Of a DNA stretch of 64,000 nt, positions 28,011 through 36,118 are shown one piece after another. Position 1 is the stretch's first letter, and each line of letters starts with the position of its first letter. The position numbers and the translations under genes were made by a program. The stretch comes from Treponema peruense (lineage in GTDB: Bacteria; Spirochaetota; Spirochaetia; Treponematales; Treponemataceae). The DNA lies in NCBI RefSeq assembly GCF_016117655.1, contig NZ_CP064936.1:2108001-2172000 (forward strand), read 5' to 3'. Below the pieces are notes generated by a model. That model searched no databases. It had not been told where the DNA came from and worked only from the letters and a program-made list of their open reading frames with translations.

Positions 28011-28433
28011 CTACCTTAACCAGTCTTCTTCAAGCAGAAACTGTTCAATTCCAATATATTGAATTCCCTTGTCATCCTGCCAGGGTTCAATATTGTCTTT
28101 AACTACCACTATCTTGCTGAAAGAATCATCAATACGGTTAAGAGAAGCTGTTTCCTGCTCTTTTTTCTGTTCATCATCAATATTCAAAGCTGACTGTATA
28201 TAAAATTTCTTGCTTCCAAGATTTGCTATAAAATCAACTTCCAATTTTGAACGCTGGCTTTTGCCTTCTGAATCCTTGTAGTTATATTCAACAACTCCAA
28301 CATCAACGTTAAAACCGCGGAGCTTGAGCTCGTTGAATATAATATTTTCCATTACTTTTTGAATTTCATCCAAAAAAACATAGTATTGTTTTGCAGAATC
28401 TTTTGTACATTCCCTAAAGGACGTGTCTGCAAG
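28011..28433 (-). pseudogene. ATP-binding/DUF4143 protein with large internal deletion
   Basis: The open frame begins without a start codon and reads YYVFLDEIQKV, the Walker B of the AAA ATPases that carry DUF4143. It then jumps directly into MENIIFNELKLRGFNVDVGV...EVDFIANLGSKKFYIQSA, the C-terminal DUF4143 nuclease-like part, and ends normally. So both the N-terminal P-loop and about 150 residues between Walker B and the C-terminal domain are missing. It cannot hydrolyse ATP. Such genes are scattered, transfer-prone loci. Confidence 0.75.
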
Positions 28434-28471
28434 TCATTTTTGGAAATTTTTGCGTATTTACACAAAAAGAC

Positions 28472-28710
28472 CTATTTAGCCTTTTCAGCACATAAAACAA
28501 ATTTCAACTCCTTTGCCGGAAGTGTGTAGATATATTTCTCAAGTTCTTTTTTTGACATTTCTTCTATTTCTGAGGGAACAGAATCAATAACAGGTACCTC
28601 TTTGTTACCAACTTCAAGACTGTTTATTTTTGTAACAGTCAAACCAACCCTATTAGCAAAAGATAAAATCTTGTCATAAACTTCTACCCGAGGGCGTAAA
28701 ATTAAAAACA
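28472..28710 (-). pseudogene. 3' fragment of an unidentified gene cut by IS66 DNA
   Basis: About 79 codons ending KKELEKYIYTLPAKELKFVL... then stop. The frame stays open to 28831, but beyond 28710 it is only the shadow of the IS66 transposase on the other strand, so the true 5' part is lost. I do not recognise the family; the tail is charged and probably helical. Confidence 0.4.
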
Positions 28711-29115
28711 TTTTGCAAATGGCTTCTTGAGAAAAAAGAACGTAAAATTCTTGAAAGCTCAAAAACAAGGCAGGCAATGAATTACTGTCTGAACCGCTGG
28801 GAAAACCTGACGCGTTATCTGGATTATTCATTTCTGACTCCGAGTACCAACGAAGCGGAGCGCACTGTAAGACCGTTTACGCTGCTTAGGAAAAATTCGT
28901 TGTTCTACGGAAGCGGGAAAGGGACCGAAAGCAGCTGCTGGATTCTGACATTGATTGAAACTTCAAAAATCCACAATTTGAGCCCGGAAGATTATCTGCG
29001 TTGTATTTTTGAGCGCACACCTTACTGCGAAACAACTGAAGACTGGCAGAAACTTTTACCGTGGAATATTAAAATTACACCGTTCCAGCCACAGGGCCAA
29101 TGGCTTCCTGATTAA
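28711..29115 (+). mobile_element. IS66-family transposase, C-terminal fragment
   Basis: The frame from about 28711 reads KWLLEKKERKILESSKTRQA, then NRWENLTRYLDYSFLTPSTN, EAERTVRPFTLLRKNSLFYG and SGKGTESSCWILTLIETSK: the end of the IS66 DDE domain and its C-terminal tail. The first about 370 residues and the accessory genes are absent. A terminator follows. The fragment lies opposite to the gene remnant it interrupts. Confidence 0.88.
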
Positions 29116-29119
29116 AATA

Positions 29120-29154
29120 AAAAGCATCCGCTATTGATTTTGGATGTTTTTTTT
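29120..29154 (+). terminator. Terminator after the IS66 fragment
   Basis: GCATCC pairs with GGATGT around a 12-base loop and runs into T8. The 110 bases that follow hold no gene, only the promoter region of the toxin-antitoxin pair (TATATT-type -10 just before 29267). Confidence 0.7.
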
Positions 29155-29266
29155 GTGCGTAAATTTCAGGGTTGATTTGACGGTTACTTTATAAAAATTA
29201 CTTTTACGATTTCATAGTGCATATTTTTTTCTTGCCTTTATATATCAATTATGATACATTATATTT

Positions 29267-29548
29267 ATGAGAGAAGAAACTTCAAAATACAAGGTACTTG
29301 TCAAAAGAAAACTTAGCCAAAATATTGGAAAACTTCCGGAAAATGTTCAAGACTTATTTGATGAACTGACCGATGACTTGGAAGCAAATGGTCCTGAACA
29401 ACCTTCTTGGCCTAATTATTCCAAACTTTCAAAGACAACGTATCATTGTCATTTGAATTATAGCTATGTGGCTTGCTGGAAATGCGAGAATAACAATATT
29501 GAAATTGAGGTATATTATGCAGGTAGTAGAGAAAACGCGCCATATTAA
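29267..29548 (+). CDS. RelE/HigB-like toxin of a type II toxin-antitoxin pair
   Basis: 93 residues. The C-terminal half (YHCHLNYSYVACWK...IEIEVYYAGSRENAPY) matches the cytotoxic translational repressor family, where the usual ending is GTHE-APY. Members are ribosome-dependent or free mRNA nucleases of the RelE fold. It overlaps the downstream antitoxin gene by 32 bases; toxin-first order is typical of HigBA-type modules. Length and frame look intact. It stands in a zone of broken genes, so it may be what keeps the zone from being lost; that is inference. Confidence 0.75.
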   Translation: MREETSKYKVLVKRKLSQNIGKLPENVQDLFDELTDDLEANGPEQPSWPNYSKLSKTTYHCHLNYSYVACWKCENNNIEIEVYYAGSRENAPY

Positions 29549-29888
29549 TGCAACATTCAACGGACATGGAATTCCACTTATTAAGGAAGCAATTTTAAAA
29601 GCATATCCAAATGCACAAATTATAGAAGATGAAAACGATGATGAACTTCTTGAAGAATGGAAAACTACAGATGTTGCTAAGGAAATCAAAGCAAGAAAGA
29701 CTCCTGGAAGAATACTTTCAATTTATCGTGAACGCTCAGGACTGACACTTGTTCAGCTTGCAGAAATAGTTGGAACTAAATATACAAATCTTTCTGCAAT
29801 GGAAAATAATCGCCGTACTATCGGTCTTGCAATGGCAAAAAAACTTGGTAAAGCATTGAATGTTGATTATACAAAGTTTTTGGAGTAA
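29517..29888 (+). CDS. XRE-family antitoxin partner
   Basis: 123 residues from the ATG at 29517, which has TTGAGG 6 bases upstream; a start 17 codons earlier lies deep in the toxin gene and lacks an RBS. The N-terminal half is acidic; the C-terminal half is a helix-turn-helix (GRILSIYRERSGLTLVQLAE, VGTKYTNLSAMENNRRTIGL). It should neutralise the toxin and repress the shared promoter. Confidence 0.75.
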   Translation: MQVVEKTRHINATFNGHGIPLIKEAILKAYPNAQIIEDENDDELLEEWKTTDVAKEIKARKTPGRILSIYRERSGLTLVQLAEIVGTKYTNLSAMENNRRTIGLAMAKKLGKALNVDYTKFLE

Positions 29889-29936
29889 ATAAAGCCAAGA
29901 ACAAAAAGATCAAACTATAATTCCGATAATATACTC

Positions 29937-30026
29937 ATGACATACGGATATATCAGAGTAAGCACCGACAAACAGGACGGCGCAAATCAAAAACTTGGAA
30001 TTGAGGATTTATGCAAAAAGAAATAG
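29937..30026 (+). pseudogene. N-terminal fragment of a serine recombinase
   Basis: Twenty-nine codons, MTYGYIRVSTDKQDGANQKL..., matching the start of resolvase/invertase proteins including the catalytic Ser in RVST. It then runs into unrelated sequence and stops. The tail overlaps the MarR fragment that follows, marking a deletion junction near 30005. Confidence 0.75.
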
Positions 30027-30298
30027 AAACTTTTCTTGAAGTCTCGCACCCGACGACAAACGGAATAATCAAGCGTTTGGAAGAAAAGCAGCTTGTAAAA
30101 ACAGAAATGACAATAAAAAACGGAAGAATGTCTAAAAATGTCGCCATAACAGAAAAAGGAATCGAGCTCTGCACAAAAAATGACGCGGACAAAAATCTGC
30201 TGGAAAATAAATTTGGCGAATGGCTTTCGGAAGATGGAAAAAACACGCTTAGAGAACTTCTATTAAAAATCTATGAAAATCTTGAAAGCAAAAAATAG
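30011..30298 (+). pseudogene. MarR-family regulator lacking its N-terminus
   Basis: 95 codons. LEVSHPTTNGIIKRLEEKQL is the recognition helix of a MarR winged helix and is followed by the wing (TEMTIKNGRMSKNVAITEKG) and the dimerisation helix. The first about 45 residues are missing, replaced by the recombinase head just upstream. The internal ATG has no clear RBS, so it is probably not functional. Confidence 0.65.
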
Positions 30299-30344
30299 CT
30301 TCCTGCGGATGTGGAAGTTTTAGAAAATCTAAAGGAACTTTTTT

Positions 30345-30475
30345 AGGCGGATGCGGTAGCGCTGGAAGCAATGCCGAAGGCAGTCCGAACAAAGTGAGGA
30401 CCGCGCGCAGCAAGTTGCGGACATAGCGCCGGCAAGCGCCGGAGGTGATTGCCGGACCGCCACGTATGCAAAGCA
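30345..30475. repeat. GC-rich hairpin array
   Basis: Consecutive short dyads in a GC-rich island: TGCC/GGCA, GTCC/GGAC, CCGC/GCGG and GCGCCGG repeated. Base composition differs sharply from the flanking AT-rich DNA. No coding frame makes sense. It belongs to the same type as the arrays near 1.4, 39.4, 40.2, 45.4, 46.1, 49.0 and 54.1 kb. Confidence 0.55.
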
Positions 30476-30503
30476 TTGTGGGAACGCCAATTTATTGTAT
30501 ATA

Positions 30504-31289
30504 TTATTTTTTCTTTAATTCTGCTATTGCTGCATAATGAAGAACGTCGAATTCTTCTGGTGCTATCTGTTTAAGAAGTTCTCTGTGTTCTGTTTCCCAT
30601 GCAACAATTTCTTCTTTTGAAAGCGAAGCGCCGATTCCACGGCAGGCTTTTATCCGTCCATTCCATGATTCGCGAGTAAAATGAACCTTTAGTGGAAATT
30701 CTTCGTGATGTACAAGTTGAAAATATTCGTTGTAGATTTCTGGAATTTGGATTTGATGGATTGTTTCTCGTCCACCACTCCAATTTGGGCTATATTTTAG
30801 AACAAGATCCTCACTGGCTCTTGCAATTTTGTCATCGAAAGGAAGCCAAGCCATATAAAGAATCAAAAACCGGCCTTCTTTCTTTAGTATTTTGTGAAAA
30901 TTTGGAGCTGTTACTTTGTGTTTGAAATACCAAAAACACTGGCATGCTGTTATAATATCGAAAGTTTCATTTGGAAAATTTAAATCTTCTGTTAAGCTTA
31001 CAAAATAATTAATTTTCTTTCCAATTGAAAGAAGTTTTGCCTGTTCTATCTGGTTTTCTGAGATGTCCGCTGCCGTCCATTCTGCACCGTAGTGGTAAAG
31101 ATTACGTGGAATAACTCCAGTTCCCGTTCCAATATCGAGTACGGACTGTCCTTTTATGCAAAGCTTGCGTTTTATAATTTTATCGTAAAATTCTTTCGGG
31201 TATATGTCGCGGTATTTTGCGTAATCCGATGAAGTCCGTCCCCAGTCAAAAGCCTTTCCTTTGTCAATATTTTCGTCTTTTATTAACAT
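30504..31289 (-). CDS. Class I SAM-dependent methyltransferase
   Basis: 261 residues. Motif I is VLDIGTGTGVIPRNLY (about 50-65), with the acidic ribose-binding D at TAADISENQIEQA, and motif IV-like FDIITACQCFWYF. The C-terminal part (ESWNGRIKACRGIGASLS) is typical of the small-molecule methyltransferases annotated as UbiE/Methyltransf_11-like. The substrate is not known. It stands alone between a hairpin array and an Rrf2 regulator. Confidence 0.85.
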   Translation of the reverse strand: MLIKDENIDKGKAFDWGRTSSDYAKYRDIYPKEFYDKIIKRKLCIKGQSVLDIGTGTGVIPRNLYHYGAEWTAADISENQIEQAKLLSIGKKINYFVSLTEDLNFPNETFDIITACQCFWYFKHKVTAPNFHKILKKEGRFLILYMAWLPFDDKIARASEDLVLKYSPNWSGGRETIHQIQIPEIYNEYFQLVHHEEFPLKVHFTRESWNGRIKACRGIGASLSKEEIVAWETEHRELLKQIAPEEFDVLHYAAIAELKKK

Positions 31290-31381
31290 TCTGTACCTTT
31301 TAATTTAAAAAGAAAATTAAAATCAAAATTTTTATTCAAATTTATGTTTAGTTTTATCCGCAGGTTGTTTTCTTATGCTTG

Positions 31382-31819
31382 TTATTTCTCCGCAGATTCC
31401 GCCTTTTTTAGTTCTGCCGCAAGGTCGGAAAATTTTACCGTTGCAAGCTTTTGCTCAAACACTTTCTGTGCGTCCGCAAGGTGGGAGTCGAGTATGTTGT
31501 GAATGTTTCCGCCAACAGGGCACGCGGGATTCGGCTTCTCGTGAAAACCAAAAATATTTTCTTCCATGCTGCCCGAAGCCTTGTAAATGTCAAAAAGTGT
31601 AAAATCCTCCGGCTTTACCGCAAGCTCAGCTCCGCCAGTTCCGGCCGCAACGTTCACAAGACCCGCCGCCTTGAGCGAAATGAGCGTCCGCCGTATAATC
31701 ACAGGATTTACGCCCGTGCTTCCGGCAATAAAATCCGAAGTAACCTTGTATTCTTTGTTAAAACGGTAAATGCACAACAACGTATGAACCGCCACCGTAA
31801 ATTTGCTGCTTATTTTCAT
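31382..31819 (-). CDS. Rrf2-family transcriptional regulator
   Basis: 145 residues. A winged helix (VTSDFIAGSTGVNPVIIRRT, LISLKAAGLVNVAAGTGG) is followed by the Rrf2 helix. Only one Cys (NPACPVGG) is in the region where iron-sulfur Rrf2 proteins have three, so this is more like the YwnA/CymR type that senses without a cluster. No target gene is obvious; the flanking genes point away or are far. Confidence 0.82.
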   Translation of the reverse strand: MKISSKFTVAVHTLLCIYRFNKEYKVTSDFIAGSTGVNPVIIRRTLISLKAAGLVNVAAGTGGAELAVKPEDFTLFDIYKASGSMEENIFGFHEKPNPACPVGGNIHNILDSHLADAQKVFEQKLATVKFSDLAAELKKAESAEK

Positions 31820-31873
31820 ACGCCAACTTTAACAGATTTTTGATGTAACTTCAATTATTACAGGAAAACGATT

Positions 31874-32206
31874 TTATTCCATCTGATTTTTTTTAAGAAT
31901 GTCCGCAATTTCAGAAAGAATTTTTCTATTTGCAGGAGAAAGATTGTTTTTCAGAGTTTTTATTTCATCGTTAAGATAAGAATTTGACTGAACAACCGTG
32001 CCGTCAAGCAGCTCTGAAAAATTACAGTCCAAATATTCTGTTATTTCCGAAAGCGTGTCTAAACTGATTTTTGTAACTCCGCGTTCAATCTGGCTGACAT
32101 ATCCCACCGAAACCGAAAGTGCTTCCGCCATTTGTTCCTGCGTTTTGTGAAGTGTTTTTCGTCTTTTCTGAATCCTCTGTCCTACAGTAAAAAAATCAAC
32201 AGCCAT
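31874..32206 (-). CDS. XRE-family repressor divergent from the LPP20 operon
   Basis: 110 residues with an N-terminal helix-turn-helix (GQRIQKRRKTLHKTQEQMAE, ALSVSVGYVSQIERG) and a helical C-terminal part. It is divergent from the five-gene exported-protein operon, with 124 bases between starts holding a perfect 14-base palindrome. It is the likely local regulator of that operon and of itself. Confidence 0.82.
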   Translation of the reverse strand: MAVDFFTVGQRIQKRRKTLHKTQEQMAEALSVSVGYVSQIERGVTKISLDTLSEITEYLDCNFSELLDGTVVQSNSYLNDEIKTLKNNLSPANRKILSEIADILKKNQME

Positions 32207-32241
32207 AACTTTATTAAATAGCTATTGCTAAAATTTTACAG

Positions 32242-32255
32242 ATACTTATAAGTAT
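32242..32255. promoter_or_regulatory. Palindromic operator candidate
   Basis: ATACTTATAAGTAT is a perfect 14-base dyad in the divergent region between the XRE gene and the LPP20 operon, next to TATAATTATAG-type promoter sequence. It suits a dimeric helix-turn-helix repressor. Confidence 0.5.
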
Positions 32256-32330
32256 AATTATAGTTATTACTATTGATTTATTTTTAAATTTATGATATTG
32301 ATTTCTTGAATTTGCAAAAGGACAATCTGA

Positions 32331-33950
32331 ATGAACAATTCTTTTAAATTGAGTTTTTTTATTTTTACAGGCTTTATTTGTGTGTCATGCGAATCAACAC
32401 GGCTTATCTCTAATTTTTCAGGATATGATTATAAAAATCAGACTAATCTAAATTTAAAAGTTCGACCTGAGTGGACTACAAAAATTCCGATTGAAGAAGA
32501 TACTGTTGATGGAAAAATTTATCATTTTATAGGCTCTTATTCTGCATCTGAAAAAGAAGCAAACGGAAGCCAATTGGAATTTGTAAGAACCAAGGCAGCG
32601 GAAGATGCTAGAATTCAAGTTTCTAATTTTTTGAACAGCGAAATAAAATCAACTGTAAAAGATTTTGTTCAAGAATCAGGTGTATCTTCTGACAAAAATA
32701 TTAACGGAAAGAAAACTTCCGTTGAAAACCGAAAATCTGAAGATGAGCTTTACATTGAATCCTATTTCAAATCTTTCTCTTCTTTTGGCGGACTTATAAG
32801 GCGCAATGAATTTTGGGAATGCTACGAAAGTCAAAAGAAAAAAGACAGAAAAACTTTTTACAAAAGCTGGATTCATTACACAATAAGCCAAAAAGATATT
32901 GACAAGGCAAAATCCGAAATGGAACACAAAGAGAAAATTTCAGAAAAAGAAAAGCGGATGTTTGAAAATTATTCTTCCCGCTCAACTTACGTAATCAAGT
33001 TGATTCAAAATACAAATTTTTTAGAAAAAGAATCGGAATATAAAAATCTATATTTTGAACTATGCGAAATAAATTCTGTCTTAAAAGGTTTGACTTATTA
33101 CAGCACGTTGGATCTAGCTGACGAAGAACACCGCAAATATGAAGCTTGCCTTGAAACAATAAAAAAAACATTGGAAGAATTTGATCCGACCGATGTTCAG
33201 AAACAGCAATATTTGTATGTGATTAGAACTCAGGCCTCGGAACTTGAACAAAAATCTGATTACATACAAAAACTTGAATCTGACATTTCTTTTTTAAAGC
33301 AAGAAAAATCTGGAATTGTAAAGGAATTTGAAAATCAACTTTCGCTGAAAAATGAAAAAATTGAGCTTACAAACAATCTTATAAAAGAGTTTCAGACTGG
33401 AATTTATGATGAAATTTCAGAACTTCAAAAACAGGGAATCCGTCTTGTTTCAACAAATATTTTTGCAGTTTATCCAGCAAAACCTGAATTAAAAAACTCT
33501 GAAAACGGTTTTCAATATTGCGTGAATGCAGTTACAAACCGAGAATGGATTTCTTTTCTTACAATGAAAGGAATGGCTGATTATTCAAAAGCGGAAAACG
33601 GACTGGACGAGCCTGTTCAAAATTTGAGTTTTTATGATGCGGCATCCTACTGCAACTGGCTAAGCCGTCTTTATGGTCTGCCAGAATTTTATTCTATTGA
33701 AGAAGATAAAATTGGTTTCAACAACAATTCCGGGTATAGGCTTCCATTTAAAAGTGAGATGAACGAAATCCAGAATGAAAAAATATTTTCAACTTTCTCA
33801 GAAACATTCTCTTGTTGGACTAATGATTTTTGCGTTTATTCTAGCAGTTTTGGAAAGTTGCAGATTCTTTCAGAAGAAATTCCACCTTCCATGTTAAAAG
33901 AAAAACTCGCCGGATTAATAATTGCAAGGTCGAACGATGCAGATAAATAA
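32331..33950 (+). CDS. Lipoprotein with LPP20-like head, coiled coil and SUMF1-like tail
   Basis: 539 residues. The lipobox is ICVSC (about Cys20). Residues 40-185 follow the LPP20 pattern (VRPEWTTKIP, YHFIGSYSASEKE, KAAEDARIQVSNFL). A long coiled coil covers about 270-365. The C-terminal 165 residues resemble a formylglycine-generating-enzyme (SUMF1) fold (NAVTNREWISFLTMKGMA, DAASYCNWLSRLYGLPEFY, GYRLPFKSEMNE), but it is short and lacks the usual GNVWEW-GGSW end, so it is probably a binding domain rather than an enzyme. RBS AAGGAC. First gene of the operon; it overlaps the next by 14 bases. Confidence 0.7.
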   Translation: MNNSFKLSFFIFTGFICVSCESTRLISNFSGYDYKNQTNLNLKVRPEWTTKIPIEEDTVDGKIYHFIGSYSASEKEANGSQLEFVRTKAAEDARIQVSNFLNSEIKSTVKDFVQESGVSSDKNINGKKTSVENRKSEDELYIESYFKSFSSFGGLIRRNEFWECYESQKKKDRKTFYKSWIHYTISQKDIDKAKSEMEHKEKISEKEKRMFENYSSRSTYVIKLIQNTNFLEKESEYKNLYFELCEINSVLKGLTYYSTLDLADEEHRKYEACLETIKKTLEEFDPTDVQKQQYLYVIRTQASELEQKSDYIQKLESDISFLKQEKSGIVKEFENQLSLKNEKIELTNNLIKEFQTGIYDEISELQKQGIRLVSTNIFAVYPAKPELKNSENGFQYCVNAVTNREWISFLTMKGMADYSKAENGLDEPVQNLSFYDAASYCNWLSRLYGLPEFYSIEEDKIGFNNNSGYRLPFKSEMNEIQNEKIFSTFSETFSCWTNDFCVYSSSFGKLQILSEEIPPSMLKEKLAGLIIARSNDADK

Positions 33951-34584
33951 AAAATGCTTTCTTGCAGTTTATTTAATTTTCTCAATTGCAAAATGTTTTT
34001 CAGAAATTTGCATGAATGAAAACACATTCAGAAATTTCCTTGAAAGCAATATTTCCGGTTACAAAACATATCTTTCAGTTGAAGAATTTTCTGAATTAAA
34101 GACACTGCAAGAAAGTTATTTTTATCTTTTAAAAGCCGGGGAAACAAAACTTGCTGAAAACATTTTAAATTTAAGCAAAGAAAAATATATTCCACTAAAA
34201 AATTCCGCAGATGAAAAATTTTCGCTTCAAATTGAACAAACTGAAAATCGTTTGAAAATTATACAAAAAAAATTTCCAGACAATAGCATTTCAAAAACAC
34301 AAAGTGAATTCTTAAAACTAAAACTGCATTTTTCAGACACAAAAATTGTACCGCCCCAAAATTCAGTCTTTTTGGAAATTGACCGTCTTTATAATTTTGC
34401 AATGATTGAAAAAATTGCAGAAAAATATGTTGTAAAGAAAAATGACTGCCTTGTAAAAATTTCAGAACAGAAATTCGGAACATATAAAAAATGGAAAAGC
34501 ATTTATGAACTTAACAAAAACAAAATGCCCTGGCCTGAAAATCCAGATTTGATATATCCCGATATGATTCTTGTTCTGCCGTAA
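33937..34584 (+). CDS. Exported LysM-domain protein
   Basis: 215 residues from the ATG at 33937, which starts a hydrophobic signal (KKCFLAVYLIFSIAKCFS). The middle is helical and charged. The C-terminal 50 residues form a LysM module (YVVKKNDCLVKISEQKFG, WKSIYELNKNKMP, DLIYPDMILVLP), the family that binds peptidoglycan or chitin-like glycans. The 5' end overlaps the preceding gene by 14 bases, so the two are translated together. The protein could anchor the operon products to the cell wall. Confidence 0.78.
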   Translation: MQINKKCFLAVYLIFSIAKCFSEICMNENTFRNFLESNISGYKTYLSVEEFSELKTLQESYFYLLKAGETKLAENILNLSKEKYIPLKNSADEKFSLQIEQTENRLKIIQKKFPDNSISKTQSEFLKLKLHFSDTKIVPPQNSVFLEIDRLYNFAMIEKIAEKYVVKKNDCLVKISEQKFGTYKKWKSIYELNKNKMPWPENPDLIYPDMILVLP

Positions 34585-34637
34585 AATAAAAAGAAAGCCT
34601 TGTTGCTTTTTATAAATTAAATTGGAGGATAAATCTT

Positions 34638-35228
34638 ATGAAAAAGATTGCCAATGTAGTAGGCTTTGCTCTTGGATGTGCAATAGCCATGATTTCTGTT
34701 GCAGGCTGTGCTTCAACTCCCGCAAATTCAGCACCTACTGTTGAAGCGCCAAAACGTGTGATTGGAGCAGAAGGAGTTCCCATGCCAGAATGGGTAAGAA
34801 ATATTCCTGTTGCAGAAGATGTTATGTATTTTGTCGGCGAAGGCAGAAATGGAAAAACTGTAACTGCAAAAAAGAATTCAGCTGTTCAGGATGCCGCAAG
34901 ACAAATCGGCGAATGGAAACAGTCTGTTATAACGAGTTCTATAAAAGATTATGTTGAAGAAAGCGGAGAAACTGGCAACACGCAGTCTTTGGAAAATTTG
35001 GAAATTGCTTCTATTACAAAAGCAAAAGCGAATACAAGCGGAATAAGACAATCACTTTCCTGGATAAATCCAGATGGATATTACATTGTTCTTGTTGAAT
35101 ATCCAAAAGAAGATTTGAAAAAAGACTTTAAATCTTCTTTGAATGAGTTTGTCAGAAATGAATCTGCGGCATTTGCAGAATTCAAAGCTGATGAAGCATA
35201 CCGTGCTCTTGAAGATAATTTGAAATAA
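34638..35228 (+). CDS. LPP20-family lipoprotein
   Basis: 196 residues. The lipobox is VAGC-AS (Cys24). The LPP20 pattern is clear: MPEWVRNIPVAEDVMYFVGE, then an alanine-rich helix KKNSAVQDAARQIGEWKQSV, then SIKDYVEESG, which also occurs as TVKDFVQESG in the first gene of the operon, so the two are paralogues. GGAGGA lies 8 bases before the ATG, the best RBS in the operon. LPP20 proteins are outer-membrane lipoproteins of poorly known role, some linked to flagellar or surface structures. Confidence 0.82.
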   Translation: MKKIANVVGFALGCAIAMISVAGCASTPANSAPTVEAPKRVIGAEGVPMPEWVRNIPVAEDVMYFVGEGRNGKTVTAKKNSAVQDAARQIGEWKQSVITSSIKDYVEESGETGNTQSLENLEIASITKAKANTSGIRQSLSWINPDGYYIVLVEYPKEDLKKDFKSSLNEFVRNESAAFAEFKADEAYRALEDNLK

Positions 35229-35297
35229 GTTATCAGATTCAGTTTGACAAAAACAGGCGGCAAAAAATTGCTGTCTGTTTTTTAGCATATTTTTAGT

Positions 35298-36101
35298 ATG
35301 AAGTTTTTCCTTATTCTTGTATTTTTTACTGTTTCTCATTTCAGTTTATTCTGCGAACCTAAGAATTTTATGCAGACAAGAAACACTTTAAATTCTGTCC
35401 AAACAGAAATTGAAGAAATAAATTCAGTCTTGAACACTACGGAGCATGGCAACTTTACATACATCGGTTTGTCGCCAAAAATGGCGAGCCACAAAAAAGA
35501 AATTCAGCAGGCGAAAATTCATATTGCAAATCAAATTGCAATGAACCAGAAATGCAAAATTGATGTCGGATTCATATCGCTTTATACAGAAAATTCTTTT
35601 AAAAGCAACAAAGATTCATTTATTGATTATTTCGACGGGGAAACAAAATTTTTTGTTGATGACATAGAAATTTCTGATGTTTACTATTTTTCAAATTTGA
35701 CGGTGGTTGTCGGAAAATACAAAAACGCGGCAACAGAATGTGAATTAAAAATAAAACGAAATTTTGGCGAACGGCCAGAATGGATTTACAATATTCCAAA
35801 AATAGACGGATTTTATGTTGGCGTGGGAATGTCTGCAAAATATTCTGTTCCATATAAATCGATGCTTGTTGCGGATGTTGCGGCGGTTCAGCAAATTTCC
35901 ATTGAAAAAAATGCTTTTTTATCTTCATTTTATTATGAAAATATTACGAGTTCGTCCTATAAATCTCTAAATTCAGAAAAAATTTCAGGCGGAGATTTGA
36001 ATCTGTCGCAATCTGAATTATATGGATTTTATGTCATCGACAGATGGATTGAGCCTGACGGTTCAACTTTCTATTCACTTGCAATAGCTGAAAAAAAATA
36101 A
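35298..36101 (+). CDS. Exported protein with two LPP20-like repeats
   Basis: 267 residues. A signal peptide ends near HFSLFC-EP, possibly a lipobox. Two LPP20-like units can be made out: about 45-105 (FTYIGLSPKMASHKKEIQQA, KIHIANQIAMNQKC) and about 150-215 (RPEWIYNIPKIDGFYVGVGM, VADVAAVQQISIEKN), ending with the beta pair DRWIEPDGSTFYSLAIAE that also closes the 34638 protein in a related form. The start has a weak RBS. Third LPP20-like member of the operon. Confidence 0.65.
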   Translation: MKFFLILVFFTVSHFSLFCEPKNFMQTRNTLNSVQTEIEEINSVLNTTEHGNFTYIGLSPKMASHKKEIQQAKIHIANQIAMNQKCKIDVGFISLYTENSFKSNKDSFIDYFDGETKFFVDDIEISDVYYFSNLTVVVGKYKNAATECELKIKRNFGERPEWIYNIPKIDGFYVGVGMSAKYSVPYKSMLVADVAAVQQISIEKNAFLSSFYYENITSSSYKSLNSEKISGGDLNLSQSELYGFYVIDRWIEPDGSTFYSLAIAEKK

Positions 36102-36118
36102 ATCTTACAGGAGTTTTT

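Noticed and set aside
30299-30503. GC-rich island considered as a tRNA or small RNA gene
   Set aside because: No cloverleaf, no TTCGA arm or CCA end; it is a chain of short dyads.
33470-33950. SUMF1-like tail of the first LPP20-operon gene as a retroelement target
   Set aside because: It lacks the RGGSW...GFRVV end, so there is no variable-region-like stretch.
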